Source of the DNA: Armigeres subalbatus
Taxonomy: Eukaryota; Arthropoda; Insecta; Diptera; Culicidae
Reading direction: 5' to 3'
NCBI RefSeq assembly: GCF_024139115.2
Contig: NC_085141.1
Coordinates: forward strand, 394,058,632-394,122,631
Length of the DNA: 64,000 bases
In this document: one piece after another, positions 19,996-32,168 of the stretch
Position numbering within the stretch: position 1 is the stretch's first letter
How the letters are laid out: every line of letters starts with the position of its first letter
Translations under genes and position numbers: made by a program
Notes under the pieces: model-generated
Database searches by the model: none
Seen by the model: only the letters and a program-made list of their open reading frames with translations
Told to the model about the DNA's origin: nothing

Positions 19996-21416
19996 TAGAG
20001 GTGTGCGCCGCTGTGCAACTCTGCCACCACCGCCGTCATTTTTGCATTGACGCGCCGTTTAGGCCTAATGACTTATTCATCGTCACTCTTAGGTGAATTA
20101 CATTTTTGTTCAAACCATTTTCGACCAAATAACCGTTTCGGAATTTGACTAAATGACTTTCGGCAAGTTATACGACTGAAACACCTATTAGGTGACTGAA
20201 AATACCATTTGCCGAAATGGTCCTTTGGCCGAAAACGTCATTTGTCCTGTGTGGAAAATTTTTGACCTATTACTCAGTAATTGCAATTTAGCTATATGAC
20301 ACGTTGGGCCAAATGACAATTTCAGTCAAACGGCATTTTCGGCGTCATTACCTATTCGGCAAAACGGTCTGTTAGGAAAAGCAACTTTTTCGGAAAAAAT
20401 ATTTTAAGCTCTTTTTAGTGGAATGTATTCAACCGTCTAAGACGAGTTTAGTACTCTTCATTTAATTCCACTACGTTTTGTTATCTTTGCAGATACGTAT
20501 TATCCGCGAATCCCGAAAGAAAAACCGCGTGAATTCTGAACATTTTTGAATTTCAAAGAGCTTTCCTTGGAAATTCCAAAGAATTCTCGAAACTTCAAAG
20601 TAATTTCCCGTGAAAAATCCGTTAATTATTACCTGTCGGGTTCCTTCCCGACCGAGAACTATGTTTTCACCCACTACAACACCAGTGAACTCCCAGTCAA
20701 AAACACTTTTTTTCAGGGGGGCTTTTCGTCATCCAAAATGACCATCAGTCACACAAAACGCCAATAGTTTCACATTCACTACACAGTTTATTTTGACGTC
20801 GAACAACTATAACATTTATTTTACACTAATCAACGAAACAACTTTATTTACAACACTACATTTATTACTAATTAAGTCTAAACACGAAACAATTATTCGA
20901 TCGAGGGTTCGCCCCTCGATGTGCGTACGACGACGGTTTGTTTTGAACTACTTTTATGCAGCATTCGCTGCTGCTGCTGCCGATCAATCGTCCGCCCTAC
21001 AACGATCATTCGTTCGGTTGGTAAGGTTGACGATGCGAGAGATGCGATAGAGCGAACCGGTAAAGTGCAGCCACAGTAGGTACGACTGGTATCGCACTCC
21101 GTTCACTTCAGTTGTACAGTGATAGCATGTTGAGTGATGCTACCGTCAGTGGTTAAATTGAATGGGTTAGTCACAGACATTACCGAATGAGTGTTTATCA
21201 AAATCTTAAAGAATTTTGTGGGGAAGATCGCCAGATTTTTCTGGCAAAAATAAAAAGATTCTCCTTGCAAAAATGCAGAAAAAAATTTCTAAAAAACGAA
21301 CGTTACTTAAAAAAAACGAACGTAATAAATAACATTGCCACGCCGATTCACACCGCGGAAACACCGCCGCCGGCCAAAATTCTGTGCAAACGCCGGCGGC
21401 CTGGCGCACACCTATA
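19996..21416. mobile_element. hAT-like non-autonomous element, 1421 bp
   Basis: The ends are TAGAGGTGTGCGCC at 19996 and its inverted partner GGCGCACACCTATA ending at 21416. They are flanked by 8-bp repeats ATTACAAT and ATTACAAA (one mismatch). Both the TAGAGGTG-type end and the 8-bp duplication are hAT hallmarks. Both ends lead into GC-rich sequence with CCGCCG motifs. The interior contains an R-A copy (20436-20512), diverged ATTAGGCCGAA-like words (20050-20370) and no transposase. Confidence 0.7.
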
Positions 21417-21424
21417 ATTACAAA

Positions 21425-23619
21425 AGAGGGGGTTGAACGCAAAGGTGTGTAAGTGACATTTTGGACTAAGTTTCGAGAAGAATTAGTGCCAAGTTTTTTA
21501 ATATTTTTTCGTTTCATACAATTTGTATGGAAGTTCAAAAAAAAAATATTACAGACATATTGCCGCAAAGCTACAAACCCAGAGTATTTTTTGCTGTAGT
21601 CATCTCAAATTTGATCAAAATGTCACTTACACCTCTTTGCTCCTAACCCCCTCAATAAAGGAAGAATTTGCATAAAGAAATCAAAATTTTGCATTGGGAA
21701 AAATTTAAATTTTTTCATTTCAACAAAAGAAATATTTTTTTCCTCAAAAAATTAAAATTTTTAAAATTGCTAATATTGATTTATTTATGGGAATTTAGTA
21801 TTTTTTCATGGAAAATTTGTAATTGCATTTTTTTTCTTTTTAAAGTGCTTATATACTTTCGCTTCTCGGAAAATTCGTTATTGTTTATGGAAGTTTTGCA
21901 TTATTCAGAAAAAAATTATATTTATTAATAAGGGTAGAAATATTATTTCTTTGTGGGTAATGTCGTGTCTTCATGGAAGCACGTTCAACGTCAACGAAAT
22001 GGTTTCAAAACAGACTTATTTGTATTCATCAGCTTAGTGCATACACGGTAAATTGAAAGAACTCTATTATGATCATTTGAACTAGCGGTTCTCAACCTTT
22101 TTGTAAATTTATCTGGAGGCATGTAAAAGTAATAATTTCGTATTCGATTTTATCGTGGCTTCTATCAAACCGATTGAATTTTCAAAAAACAACATTGGGC
22201 TTCCGAAGAATTTACGCACAGTTGACTTCGCTTTTCTAATCTTTGCTAACACAAAAAATTGTCATGTTAAATTGAGTTAACTTCAAACTATAACACGAAG
22301 GCGTTACGAATACAACACGAAACTTTAGACACTACCAATGAAAGGATAAAAAATGAAGATGTTTAACATAAAATAGTTCCCGAATCTTTTGCCTTCTGAT
22401 GCAATACCATAGTGAAAGAGGCGGGGCTCGATTCCCGGTCCGGTTTATATTTTTTATCGATTTACCTGGAATGATATTATGATCTATTATTGGCCATAAT
22501 AAATAATAGATCATAATTTATATGTTCAAAATCTGAATATTTTAAAATATTTTTAAAATGTAAGATTCTGAGTAAAACATTGCAATTCTGATGGAAATTC
22601 TAGGATATTAAAGGTTATTACTAGGTGTCAGCTGCTGAGAAATTTGATTTCCTGTTCTCAGAAATGTGATACAAGTTTATGATAGATCTTTTGAGAATAG
22701 AGGATCTTGGAATTTCAATTAGGAACAGAGATTATAATGCTGTAATGTGCATGGAGGGCTTCCATAACTCAGCAAAATTATACATTGCTTCAAAGCAGAT
22801 CATACTGAATTTGACTGGTTTTGAGGCTATACTCGATTTGGGCTAGTCATTTTACCTTAAGAAGTGAAGTATGTACAGGGGTTGAACAAAAAAGTTGAAA
22901 TAGGCAAAAATTTGACGAAACTCAATGCTTAAAAACGTAGAAATTCTTCTAGTTTTCTATCCTTTGCCTAAATCATCGATTTACGAACATTTGAGATTTT
23001 CCGGGTTTTTCGAGGGTATGTTAAAAATGCATTTTTTCATTTTTTGTGACGTGAACCTTCATAGTAATTTATGATTGGCCAAGAATCTAGAACTAATTTT
23101 CCGACCAACGTTAGGTCCAATATCCATTCTCGAAAATGTTTCTGTAATCAGCCTCTCGCAAAGCCACAAAATATGATAGCCATATTCGGAATTGAGGAAT
23201 TTCTGTGTTCGAATATTCTAGCTCCATAAAAATAGGATTATTAACCTTATTTTTTTTTATTTCTGTACACCGATTCCCTTTGCAAACCGATGTGGCTAGT
23301 AGAATTAGTAATTAGTGTGCAGCCTCTGAGGATATCTTGGGCTACTATGGACTCCTTGAAAACCGTCATCCATGTGGCCAAATGTGACGATGTTCAAATT
23401 TTGAAGAGACTTGCGCTGCAATCCTCTATAATAGTACGTTAAAACCGACGCTTAATTTGTCACAAGAAGTCCCGTAGCTTTTGGTCGTAAGGACGTGATG
23501 CATGTTATAGAATCTGTCTCAAACTCTACTGAGCAGAACCAGTTTTTACCAATTACGAAGTAGCAATTATGATTTAGTAAACATGCTTATAACGTTTGAA
23601 AATAATTTTTCATTACATA
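21425..23619. other. Unassigned AT-rich stretch
   Basis: Very AT-rich between 21480 and 21950. At 22420-22445 the string GGGGCTCGATTCCCGGTCCG looks like a tRNA box B, but no box A or SINE body is recognisable upstream. Nothing else is supported. Confidence 0.4.
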
Positions 23620-23621
23620 TA

Positions 23622-23833
23622 AAGCCTGTCCACGTTAAATCTCGGACACCCATCTTCCAATGCGATTTTTAAAAATAATTACAAATCACTGAGACGATAA
23701 ATTTACATGGCAGCTGAATCTCTTCGCTTTATGTGACATTTTCAGCATGTTTTAGCTGACGTCTAAAATGATAAAATGTCAATAATTTATTTAGACATTA
23801 TCTAAGTGTCCGAAATATAACGTGGACAGGCTT
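23622..23833. mobile_element. 212-bp TA-flanked MITE
   Basis: The ends are AAGCCTGTCCACGTTAAATC then TCGGACAC on the left and, inverted, AAGCCTGTCCACGTTATATT then TCGGACAC on the right, about 28 bp with two or three mismatches. TA dinucleotides flank both ends (23620-23621 and 23834-23835), as in Tc1/mariner-type MITEs. It has no coding sequence. It lies directly upstream of the RTE 5' region. Confidence 0.85.
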
Positions 23834-24107
23834 TATCAATTGATGGACCCTATTGGGGTCAGCAGGGACTATGTCCAAGGGCTTGACGATCCCTCCCCAG
23901 GTCATCTGCGAGTTGTGGCGCCTGCCTAGGATGTGGTGGGGTTTGACAGTGGGCCCTGTTAAACCTCTATAAAAAGCTGCATGTATCCGCAAGTAGGCTC
24001 CGCCAAAGCGACCGTGTGCCGCTCAAAGCGCACAAACCCAAGTCCTGGTGTTAGGTGGGACGCTAAACAGCCCTGACACGATGGCCCTCCGACGAGACAG
24101 GAGGTTT

Positions 24108-24386
24108 CTTCTTCTTCTTCTTCTTATTGGCATTACATCCCCACACTGGGACAGAGCCGCCTCGCAGCTTAGTGTTCATTGAGCACTTCCACAGTTATTA
24201 ACTGCGAGGATTCTTAGCCAAGTTACCATTTTGCATTCGTATATCATGAGGCTAACACGATGATACTTTTATGCCTAGGGAAGTCGAGACAATTTCCGAT
24301 CCGAAAATTGTTTAGACCGAACCCAACCCAGACCCTCAGCATGGTCTTGCTTTGTAGCCGCGCGTCTTTCCGCACGGCTAAAGAGG
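24108..24386 (-). mobile_element. SINE family 1 (Feilai-like), copy d, inserted in the RTE leader
   Basis: Reverse-oriented copy with the CTTCTTCTTCTTCTT tail on the left and the box A region on the right. It is bounded by perfect 12-bp duplications GACAGGAGGTTT (24096-24107 and 24387-24398). Removing it restores a continuous RTE leader. Box B has partly decayed, with a short deletion at the complement of GGTTCGATTCCC. Confidence 0.93.
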
Positions 24387-24398
24387 GACAGGAGGTTT

Positions 24399-25323
24399 GC
24401 GCAGGCCCAATAAGCCGCCTGGAAAACCAATAATTACGAACAATATAAGAGATAATGCGACTCGATATAATCGGCAAAGGCCTAGGCGACGAATAAAGGA
24501 ACACGATTGGAAGCTTGGGACATGTAACTGCAAGTCGCTGGGTTTCGCAGGTTACGACAGGATGATCTACGATGAATTACATCCCCGCAACTTCGACGTC
24601 GTGGCGCTGCAGGAGATTTGCTGGACAGGACAGAAAGTGTGGAAAAGCGGGCATCGGGCGGCTACCTTCTACCAAAGCTGTGGCACCACCAACGAGCTGG
24701 GAACCGGCTTCATAGTGCTGGGTAAGATGCGCCAACGCGTGATTGGGTGGCAGCCAATCAACGCAAGGATGTGCAAGCTGAGGATTAAAGGCCGTTCCTT
24801 CAACTATAGCATCATCAACGTGCACTGCCTACACGAAGGGAGATCCGTGGGCGAGAAAGAAGGGTTCTATGTGAAGCTGGAGCAGACATACGATGGATGC
24901 CCACGTCAAAATCGTCATCGGTGACATGAACGCGCAGGTAGGAAGGAGGAAATGAATGGACTGGTCATCGGACCGGATAGTCTGCGCACCGTATCGAATG
25001 ATAACGGCCAAAGATGCATAAACTTCACAGCCTCCCGCGGAATGGTAGTCCGAGTCCGAAGCACCTGCTTTCCCCGCAAAAATATCCACAAGACCACATG
25101 GAGATCACCTAACCAAGAAACGGAAAACCAAATCGACCACGTGCTAATCGACGGTAAATTCTTCTCCGACATCATGAACGTCCGCACTTACCGCAGAGTG
25201 AATATTGAATCCGGCCACTACCTCGTTGCAGTATATTTGCGCTCAAAACTCCGACGGTGTACAACACGCGTCGAAGTCGGACGCCGCGGCTTAATATTGG
25301 GCGGCTACAACACGGTAGACTAG
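24399..25323 (+). pseudogene. RTE endonuclease domain, frameshifted
   Basis: This is the apurinic-type endonuclease that nicks the target for reverse transcription. Readable blocks are DWKLGTCNCKSLG, NFDVVALQEICWTGQKVW, ELGTGFIVLGKM and INVHCLHEGRSVGEKEGFY (24484-24890), then in another frame KIVIGDMNAQVG (about 24910), then GMVVRVRSTCFPRKNIHKTT and NQIDHVLIDGKFFSDIMNVR (25040-25185). The usual SDH catalytic triplet reads SGH (NIESGHYLVA, about 25205), which removes an Asp needed for catalysis in this family. A frameshift lies between 24893 and 24950. Non-functional. Confidence 0.88.
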
Positions 25324-26238
25324 CCCAAGAATACGCGCAGCAGCTGGAAGTGGCAGACGAAGATGGCGGTATGGTGATAGACATAATTTTACCGGCTCTG
25401 GATCTCCAGGAAATCCTGGAGGAGATTGGCCGGTTGAAGAACAACAGCCCCTTGGGTTGACCAACTACCAGGAGAGCTGTTTAAACACGGTGGTGAGGCA
25501 CTGGCTAGAGCGCTGCACTGGGTGATTACCAAGGTTTGGGAGGATGAGATTCTGCCGCAGGAGTGGATGGAAAGTGTCGTGTCCCATCTACAAAAGGGCG
25601 ATAAGCTGGATTGTAGCAACTACCGCGCAAGTGCCGCGAATACAACGTGCCCACACATCATCTATTCATCGACTTCAAAGCCGCATATGATATAATCGAT
25701 CGGTACCAGCTATGGCAGCTAATGCACGAAAACGGACTTCGGACGCTCCGATCGAATAGAGTTCGCCGCCGTACCAAACTGACAATCTACAAAACGCCAT
25801 AATTAGACAGGTAGTCCTCTCCGGACACGAGACCTGGACGATGCTCGTGGAGGACCAACGCGCACTGGGAGTTTTCGAAAGGAAAGTGCCGCGTACCATC
25901 TATGGTGGGGTGCAGATGGCGGACGGTACGTGGAGGAGGCGAATGAACCACGAGTTGCATCAGCTGTTGGGAGAACCATCCATCGTTCATAGTGCGAAAA
26001 TCGGACGACTGCCCGGACACGTAGCCAGAATGTCGGACAGTAACTTGGTAAAAATGGTTCTCGACAACGATCCGACGGGCACGAGAAGGCGAGGTGCACA
26101 GCGAGCAAGGTGGATCGATCGGGTGGAAGATGACTTGCGACCCTCCGTAGATTGCGTGGTTGGCGACGTGTAGCCATGGACCGAGCCGAATGGAGAAGAC
26201 TCTTATATACCGCACAGGCCACTTCGGCCTTAGTCTGA
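25324..26238 (+). pseudogene. RTE reverse transcriptase remnant lacking the catalytic core
   Basis: Readable blocks are LEEIGRLKNNSPLG, GEALARALHWVITKVWEDE and EWMESVVSHLQKGDKLDC (25420-25620). Then REYNVPTHHLFIDFKAAYD (about 25640-25690) follows directly, so the blocks between GNYR and the palm are deleted. After MHENGF (about 25735) the text jumps to RSNRVRRRTKLTIYKT, so the FADD catalytic box is gone. The C-terminal part (HETWTMLVEDQRALGVFERK, MADGTWRRRMNHEL, GTRRRGAQRARWIDRVEDDL) matches the 6.1-6.8 kb fragment. A stop (TAA) interrupts near 25799, and a frameshift near 26140 precedes the natural stop. Confidence 0.87.
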
Positions 26239-26260
26239 TTAAATAATAATAATAATAATA

Positions 26261-27642
26261 TGTCAGTCTTGCAGTTTTAATCAAAACTAGGGAATACATT
26301 TTAATAGGGTGCCTTCACAATCCATGGCAATGAATAAATTGAAATGATGATAACTTTCCGACTACAGTTTAAATTGTGCTTTTTACGCCTTCACATGGAT
26401 CTTCCGCACAATCCAAATAATCGTCGCAAATAACGCCCAGTTGCAGATAAAACAGTTGAACATTTTAATTGGATTACAGTTTTGCACTCTCTTTCGTTAT
26501 CTTGTTTGGGACTCGCTAAGTTTCCAAAAAAAAGAATCAACTAGATCCTTTGGCTGAAAGAGCAGAGAACAGATCCATATCGAGCAAAGGGTACATGGTT
26601 CCACAAATGTAAAAACGCTTTTTACGGATCCAGAGACGATAATAGCTCAAAGTGTCTTCCTGGCTAACGACCGACTGCTACTGCAGTAGAATCCGAATTC
26701 AATTTCATCACAATTTCTAGGGTCGAATTTATCTCGTTCTGATGGTCGGTGGAATGGTGACTGCCTTTGGAAATTCTGATGTCGCCTCTTAAACATTGAA
26801 AACACATTAAGCTCAGACAACAGTGCTGAGCAGGGCTTGAGGTGAAATTGACCGGATGGGAAAGGAGAAAATTTTTCCGGAATGCAAAAAGCTTTTTGAT
26901 TGCTATTGTTGTTGTTTCAGGATATCGAGCAGTCAATTGAAAATTGAAAATTTACGACATCACTGTGGCATATTTCATTGTTTCTGTTCGGATCGCTGCA
27001 CTGTACATTTAATCAGCAATACATTTGAAAATATGAAATAAGTTTCCAATAATCGAGTTAAATAGATGAACCTGAACTGATAAAAATGTAGTTTCAGCAT
27101 GACATCGTAGATGTCCTTAAAATTAATATAGCAAGCAATCGTCATATGTAGTACATATTTTACCTTGTAGTAGAATATATTTAAAAATGAAAAGCGGTAT
27201 TCAGAAAGCAAACATGAACTTTCATTTAATTGCCAGTTACATAATAAATTTAGCTTGCTTTTTAGGTGATCGAAAAAAGAAACATTCTTCCTGATATATT
27301 ATTCTTATTACAAGTGCTTTGCCAATAAAGAGGAATTCTAACGATCCAAATGAGTATATTTTCAATCTCATCAAAATACCTATCAAACCCATGTATTGAT
27401 GTCATCGCTTTTGAAACTCCCAGCAGCCATTCACCGAACCGTAGAATGAAAAACCAAAGCTACATATCAATTTGTCGCAAGAATTCCTTGATATCGCCCT
27501 ACCGGCAATGAAGCCTGTCAGCGCAAAAGCAGGGACCACATTTACATTTGTCAAGCCGGCATGTCACTTGCTACAGGATTGCATGTGTAGGAGAAATCTG
27601 TCAACACTGAGACAGTCTAAGAAAGTCCGAAGTAAGAAGTTT
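26261..27642. other. Unassigned spacer
   Basis: No gene, terminal repeat or recognisable mobile element is seen. A 90-codon minus frame (26936-26664) is not supported by any motif. Confidence 0.4.
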
Positions 27643-28063
27643 TTTGTTTTGCCTTTCTCGTACAACAAAGTTGTACCAAAAGGATATCATTTCACTCAAA
27701 ATCGAACTTTTAATAGAAGTCTCGAAGACCCATGATGTTATATACCAATCGACTCAGCTCGTCGAACTGAACAAATGTCTGTCTGTCCGTGTGTATGTGT
27801 GTGTGTGTGTGCACACGAAAACCGAAAAACATTAGCCACTTTTTCATATAGTAATTCTCAACCGATTTTCTCGCAATAAGTTGCATTCGACAGGGGACAA
27901 AGCCTTGTTGATCACTATTGAATTTGATAACGATCGACCATTGCGTTTAAAAGTTATTAAGAAAATGGAATCGAATTATATAAGCGTCATATAAGGTTGG
28001 TGTCTAGGCTAAATGCGAGAAAGGCAGTATCACCGCTCGGTGAATTAGGTTGGGTTTTTAATA
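27643..28063 (+). repeat. GCCTTTCTCGT repeat family, fullest copy
   Basis: This ~420-bp unit starts TTTTGCCTTTCTCGTACAAC and ends GCGAGAAAGGCAGTATCACC then GCTCGGTGAATTAGGTTGGG. The outer GCCTTTCTCG and CGAGAAAGGC are inverted. It contains a TG microsatellite at 27790-27811. Related ends occur at 17880-18026, 37066-37100 and 39287-39350. It has no coding capacity and the class is unassigned. Confidence 0.7.
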
Positions 28064-28690
28064 CTGTATGGTTTGACAGGCTTGGTTCAATAAAAATACC
28101 TGTATTCATACATAGCTCAATTATTGACTACATTCCCCTATGAGATGGCGAAGGCGGAAACACGAATTTCTGTGGGATGAACAAACAAAACAATGATCTA
28201 CTTTATCGTCCGTATCAGTGGTTCAATTTAATGGTGAAAAACGCTTTTTGAATAAATCATCCATTTATTATTCATGTTTTCTCTCATGACAGCAGCTCAT
28301 AGCTTGTGAAGAAGAGCAGTGCGTTATGTGTATGTAACACTGATTGGTAAGTGAACTTTCACCCGTATCGGCATGAGTAAAAGAGAAAAAAAATCAATTT
28401 GCTGCAATTTCGTCATATGCGGTGATGTGATATGATGCAGTCCACTACCTCATTTTTCGATAATTCGGTAGATTTGTGTATAGGAATTAAATACACCAAC
28501 TAGATGTGATTGTGGATCCTGTTGCATAGATGGCCAATAAAGGGTTTCTTCAAAGTGAGCTTTTGAGAGCCGGATCGAAAACGGCGAAATGCTGAAGTTT
28601 GATATATCCGAAATGTGCCATGATATGTCAAAATTTTTATTAAAACACTTTCTATGGATAACTGCAAAATGGGGTGCAAAATGGTGGGTT
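28064..28690. other. Unassigned spacer before the second RTE
   Basis: No motif is recognised. An 82-codon minus frame (28698-28450) lies here without support. Confidence 0.35.
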
Positions 28691-29096
28691 GACATCAAGG
28701 AAGGGCATTAACGAGCTCTGGCCCCACAAGTCCTATCTCACGCTGGTCGTCCGATGACAAAGACCGCCAGCTAGGGTTGTGTACTTAACTGCTAGTAGTG
28801 CAGCCCTGGGGCACTGTTGTCCTTCTGACATCAGCTAGAGTGAGAAGTAGTACTTATCGGGCATCTTTTCACCAGGAGGTGCGGCTCAAACAGCGTCTGC
28901 CTGGTATCCAGCGGATGATTAACGAAATGCTGTATCGCGTCAGCTATACCTAAGGTGGCAGCCCATCATCGCGATGTAGGTAACGCGACTCAGTAAGGTA
29001 AAACACTGAAGCCTCTCAAATACCACGAAAATGGAGATGATAGAAGAAAAGAGAACGTTATTTTGGCAGCCGACCCACCCGGCAACTAAATAAGGA

Positions 29097-30030
29097 CTAT
29101 GATTGGAAACTCGGTACCTGCGGAATGCTCAGGACCCTAAATGAACCTGGACGAGTGAGCCTTCTGGCTCGTGAACTGCAGAAGGTTGGAGTGAACGTGG
29201 CTGCTATTCAAGTCCGATGGCCTAGATCCGGAGAACGGCGAATTCCAGGAGCCGTGGACCCCCGACCAATGCATTCAAGTATAACATCTATCATGGCGGT
29301 GAAAAAGCAGAGCATGGAGTTGGTTTCGTAGTGATGGGCAAGCAGATGGAAGCGAGTGATGCGGTGGGGAAACCCATTGTGAACGAATCTGTGTGTTGAG
29401 ATACAGGGCAAATTCTTCAATTACAGCCTAATCAACGTTTACGCACCGACAAACGATGAAATCCGACGACGTGAAGGACACGTTTTGTATAGATATGTCT
29501 TGATAAAGCCTATGGAAGTGCCCAAAGGTGCATGACGTGAAAATTGTTATCGGAGACGCTAACGCTCAGGTCGGTAAGAGGACTTTTCGTCCACATAATC
29601 AATGGGAGAGCCTTCGCCATACCAATATGACAACGGCCTACAGCTGGTAAATTTTGCTGCTGCCAGAGGATGGCCATCAGTAGCACCTACCGCGCACGAA
29701 AGAACATCCAGCACACCTGGAGACACCCAAATAGTGAAACTTGCACGTAGATAGACCATGTTCTGGTGGATGGGCACTGCCATTTCTCGGATGTTATCGA
29801 TGTGCGGACGTTCAGAGGTCCGGACTCTCGATCATTACTTCGTTATGTCCAGTAATGGTCGATCACGGTTGTCAACTGTATCGAACGAAGATCACGGCGA
29901 ACGATGCGTTACAGTATCCAGCGATTGTCGGCGGAAGGGAGTATCGGCTGAAGTACCGCCAGAAGCTCGACGAACGGATAAGTGCAATCAACGTTAGCGA
30001 CAACATCAACGATCTGCCAAGTCGATCCGC
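29097..30030 (+). pseudogene. RTE endonuclease domain of the second element
   Basis: Readable blocks across three frames are LLARELQKVGVNVAAIQVRW (29160-29220), KFFNYSLINVYAPTND (about 29410-29455, approximate), VIGDANAQVGKR (29548-29583) and IDHVLVDGHCHFSDVIDV (29752-29808). Then comes a one-base-shifted SDHYFV at about 29823-29850 and YRQKLDERISAINVSDNIN at 29960-30010. These are the catalytic landmarks of an apurinic-type endonuclease in RTE order. The expected Glu in the QE(T) motif reads QV, and several stops intervene, so it is dead. Confidence 0.84.
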
Positions 30031-30499
30031 AGACTGAGAGCACAACAGCACGAAGTGGTGGGCACTGCACCAGAGGCGACCCAGGACGAGGTTGGTTCGA
30101 TGTGGAGTGTCAGGAGAGTGACAGACTGAGAAGAACGTTGCCAGAAGCCGGATGTTGGTGTCCGGTACCCGATCGAATAGAGATCGGTACAAGGAAGCAA
30201 AACAGCCGAAAAACGAACCCACCGCAGGAGAAAAAACAGGACGAAGAACAAGTTATTAGTGAGGCGCAGGAAAAAATGGAGCAGAACGATATGCGGAGGT
30301 TTTATGGGTCTGTGTCAATGGCGTGCGGAGAAAGACAGCGCCATCTCCCGTCGTAATGCAATGACCAACAAGGGAATTTGCTGACAGATAAAACTGAAGT
30401 GGCTGCCAGGTGGAAGCAACACTTCCAAACTTTGTTGAATGGAGGAAGTGACGGTGCATAGGTGAACAGAAAAAAAAATTAGCGACGATGGACAAGCTG

Positions 30500-31995
30500 A
30501 GGAGTCACCTACACTGATGAGGTTAAAAAAGCTGTCAAAGATCTGACAAACAATAAGGCTGCGGGGAAGGACCAGCTCCCGGCTGAACTTCTCAAACATG
30601 GCAGTGAGCAGCTTTATGAAGTTCTGCACCATATTATGTCGAAAATATGGGAAGACGAGGAACCTGCTAGCTGGTTGGACGGCCCATTTGCCTCTCTTTG
30701 AAAGGGCACAGACTGGAGTGCGCCAATTACCGAGAAATAACCCTCCTTAATTCGGCGTACAAAATTATGTCCGTATTCTGTTCAACAGATTGAGACCGCT
30801 TGAAGAGTCCTTCGTCGGCGAATACCAAGCAGGTTTTCGTGAGGCCGATCAACGACGGATCAAATGTTTAAAATCCTTGATAAATTCCGGGAGTACAACT
30901 TGCAGACACATCATCTGTTTATTGATTTCAAAGGCGGCGTACGATTCAGTGAAACGGAATGAATTATGGCAATTAATGCTTGAACATGGTTTCCCAGCGA
31001 AACTGATACGGCTGATTTCGTATAACGTTGGACGGATCGAAATCAGAATGTAAGGGTTTGATGAAATATCGACGTCATTCGTTACCTTAGATGGAATAAA
31101 AACGGTGATGCACTCTCGAACCTACTGTTCAATATAGCGCTCGAGGAGCGATTAGGAGATCTGGTGTGCAAAGAAGCGGTACCATTATCACAAAATCGTA
31201 TATGCTCCTGGGAATTGCGGACGATATCGATATTATCGGAATTGATCGCCGTGCCGTGGAAGAGGCTTTTGCGCCTTTTAAGAGGAGACAGCGAGGATTG
31301 GATTCACGATCAATACCAGCAAAACAAGTACATGGTCGCTGGCAATCAACGTGGGTTCATTAAGTGGTGGTGGTAGCGAAATAGTGCTGGATGGTGAAAA
31401 TTTGAAGTGGTAGAAGAATTGTGTATCTTGGAACATTAGTGACGTGCGATAATGATGTTACCCGCGAATTCAAGGCGTATTGCAGCTGCAAATGAGGGCT
31501 TATTACGGACTTCGTAACCAGCTTAAGTCCGTAGTCTGCAAACGAAAACAAAACTCGCGCTGTATACTACTTTGATTTTCCGGTGGCTTTTATACGGCCG
31601 CCAGAGACATGGACGTTAAAGGAAAGCGATCGAAGAGCTCTCAGGTGTTTGAGTGTAGGTGCGGACAATACTCGGCGGTAAACAGGAGAACGGTATCTGG
31701 CGGCGTCGCATGAATCACGAATTGTACCAGGTGTATAAAGGGCTGGATATTATTAAAGCTTATACAACACGGCAGACTACGGTGGGCTGGTCACGTTGTT
31801 CGTATGCCGGAAGAACGTCAAGCGAAGATAATATTTAGTAGAAAACCGGAAGAGGCCGCAGGCTTCAATGGAAGGCCCGCGTACATTGGCTTTTTGCAGT
31901 TGAAGAGGACCTGAGGGCGCTCAATGTTCAGGGCGACTGGAAGCGATTGGCCCAGGATCGAGTCCAGTGGAGAAGGATACTCCATTCGGCGTAGG
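30500..31995 (+). pseudogene. RTE reverse transcriptase of the second element
   Basis: Blocks in order are VKDLTNNKAAGKDQLPAELL (30525-30590), MRPLEESFVGEYQAGFRE (30790-30840), FREYNLQTHHLFIDFKGG (about 30885-30945), SVKRNELWQLMLEHGFPAKL (30950-31005), GDALSNLLFNIALEERLG (31108-31160) and LLGIADDIDIIGIDRRAVEE (31205-31263). The catalytic box is IADD instead of FADD. The C-terminal blocks RALRCLSVGADNTRR-like and QDRVQWRRILHSA (to 31995) follow. There are at least ten stops or shifts. Confidence 0.86.
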
Positions 31996-32168
31996 TTAAT
32001 CGAAGAGCTGTAGCCCATCAAGTATCAAGTATCAAGTATCTATGGATAACGTATTCTGTGTTTCGGAATTGCCACAAAATCCAAAAATAAAAATACTGAT
32101 TTCCCTCTTGAGCCATAAATCTAGGTAAAGAGGGTAAGTCATAAATCTAGGAATTAACTAATTATATA

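Larger units (their letters stand above)
23860..26260 (+). mobile_element. RTE-clade LINE, internally deleted and split by a SINE
   Basis: The 5' leader (23860-24107) contains CGATCCCTCCCCAGGTCATC and GGATGTGGTGGGGTTTGACA. It resumes at 24399 after a SINE insertion and leads into the endonuclease. The coding frame ends with DRAEWRRLLYTAQATSALV and TGA at 26236, followed by an AAT trinucleotide run (26242-26260), the simple-repeat 3' end typical of RTE elements. Several frameshifts and at least two internal deletions remove most RT motifs. The start is approximate. Confidence 0.87.
28695..32041 (+). mobile_element. RTE-clade LINE, second subfamily, near full length but decayed
   Basis: The leader starts about 28695 with AACGAGCTCTGGCCCCACAA. 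The coding thread begins DWKLGTCGMLRTLNEPGRVS (29100) and ends with DRVQWRRILHSA and TAG at 31993. The 3' end is a repeated ATCAAGT heptamer (32016-32041), the RTE-style simple-repeat tail. The order of leader, endonuclease, RT and tail is complete, giving about 3.35 kb. Many stops and frameshifts make it inactive. It differs from the 23.9-26.3 kb element in its C-terminal signature and tail. Confidence 0.87.

Noticed and set aside
22420..22446. Isolated box B-like GGGGCTCGATTCCCGG
   Set aside because: No box A, stem pairing or SINE body was found with it.
25787..26299. 170- and 139-codon minus frames
   Set aside because: They are shadows opposite the RTE reverse transcriptase, which has clear motifs on the plus strand.
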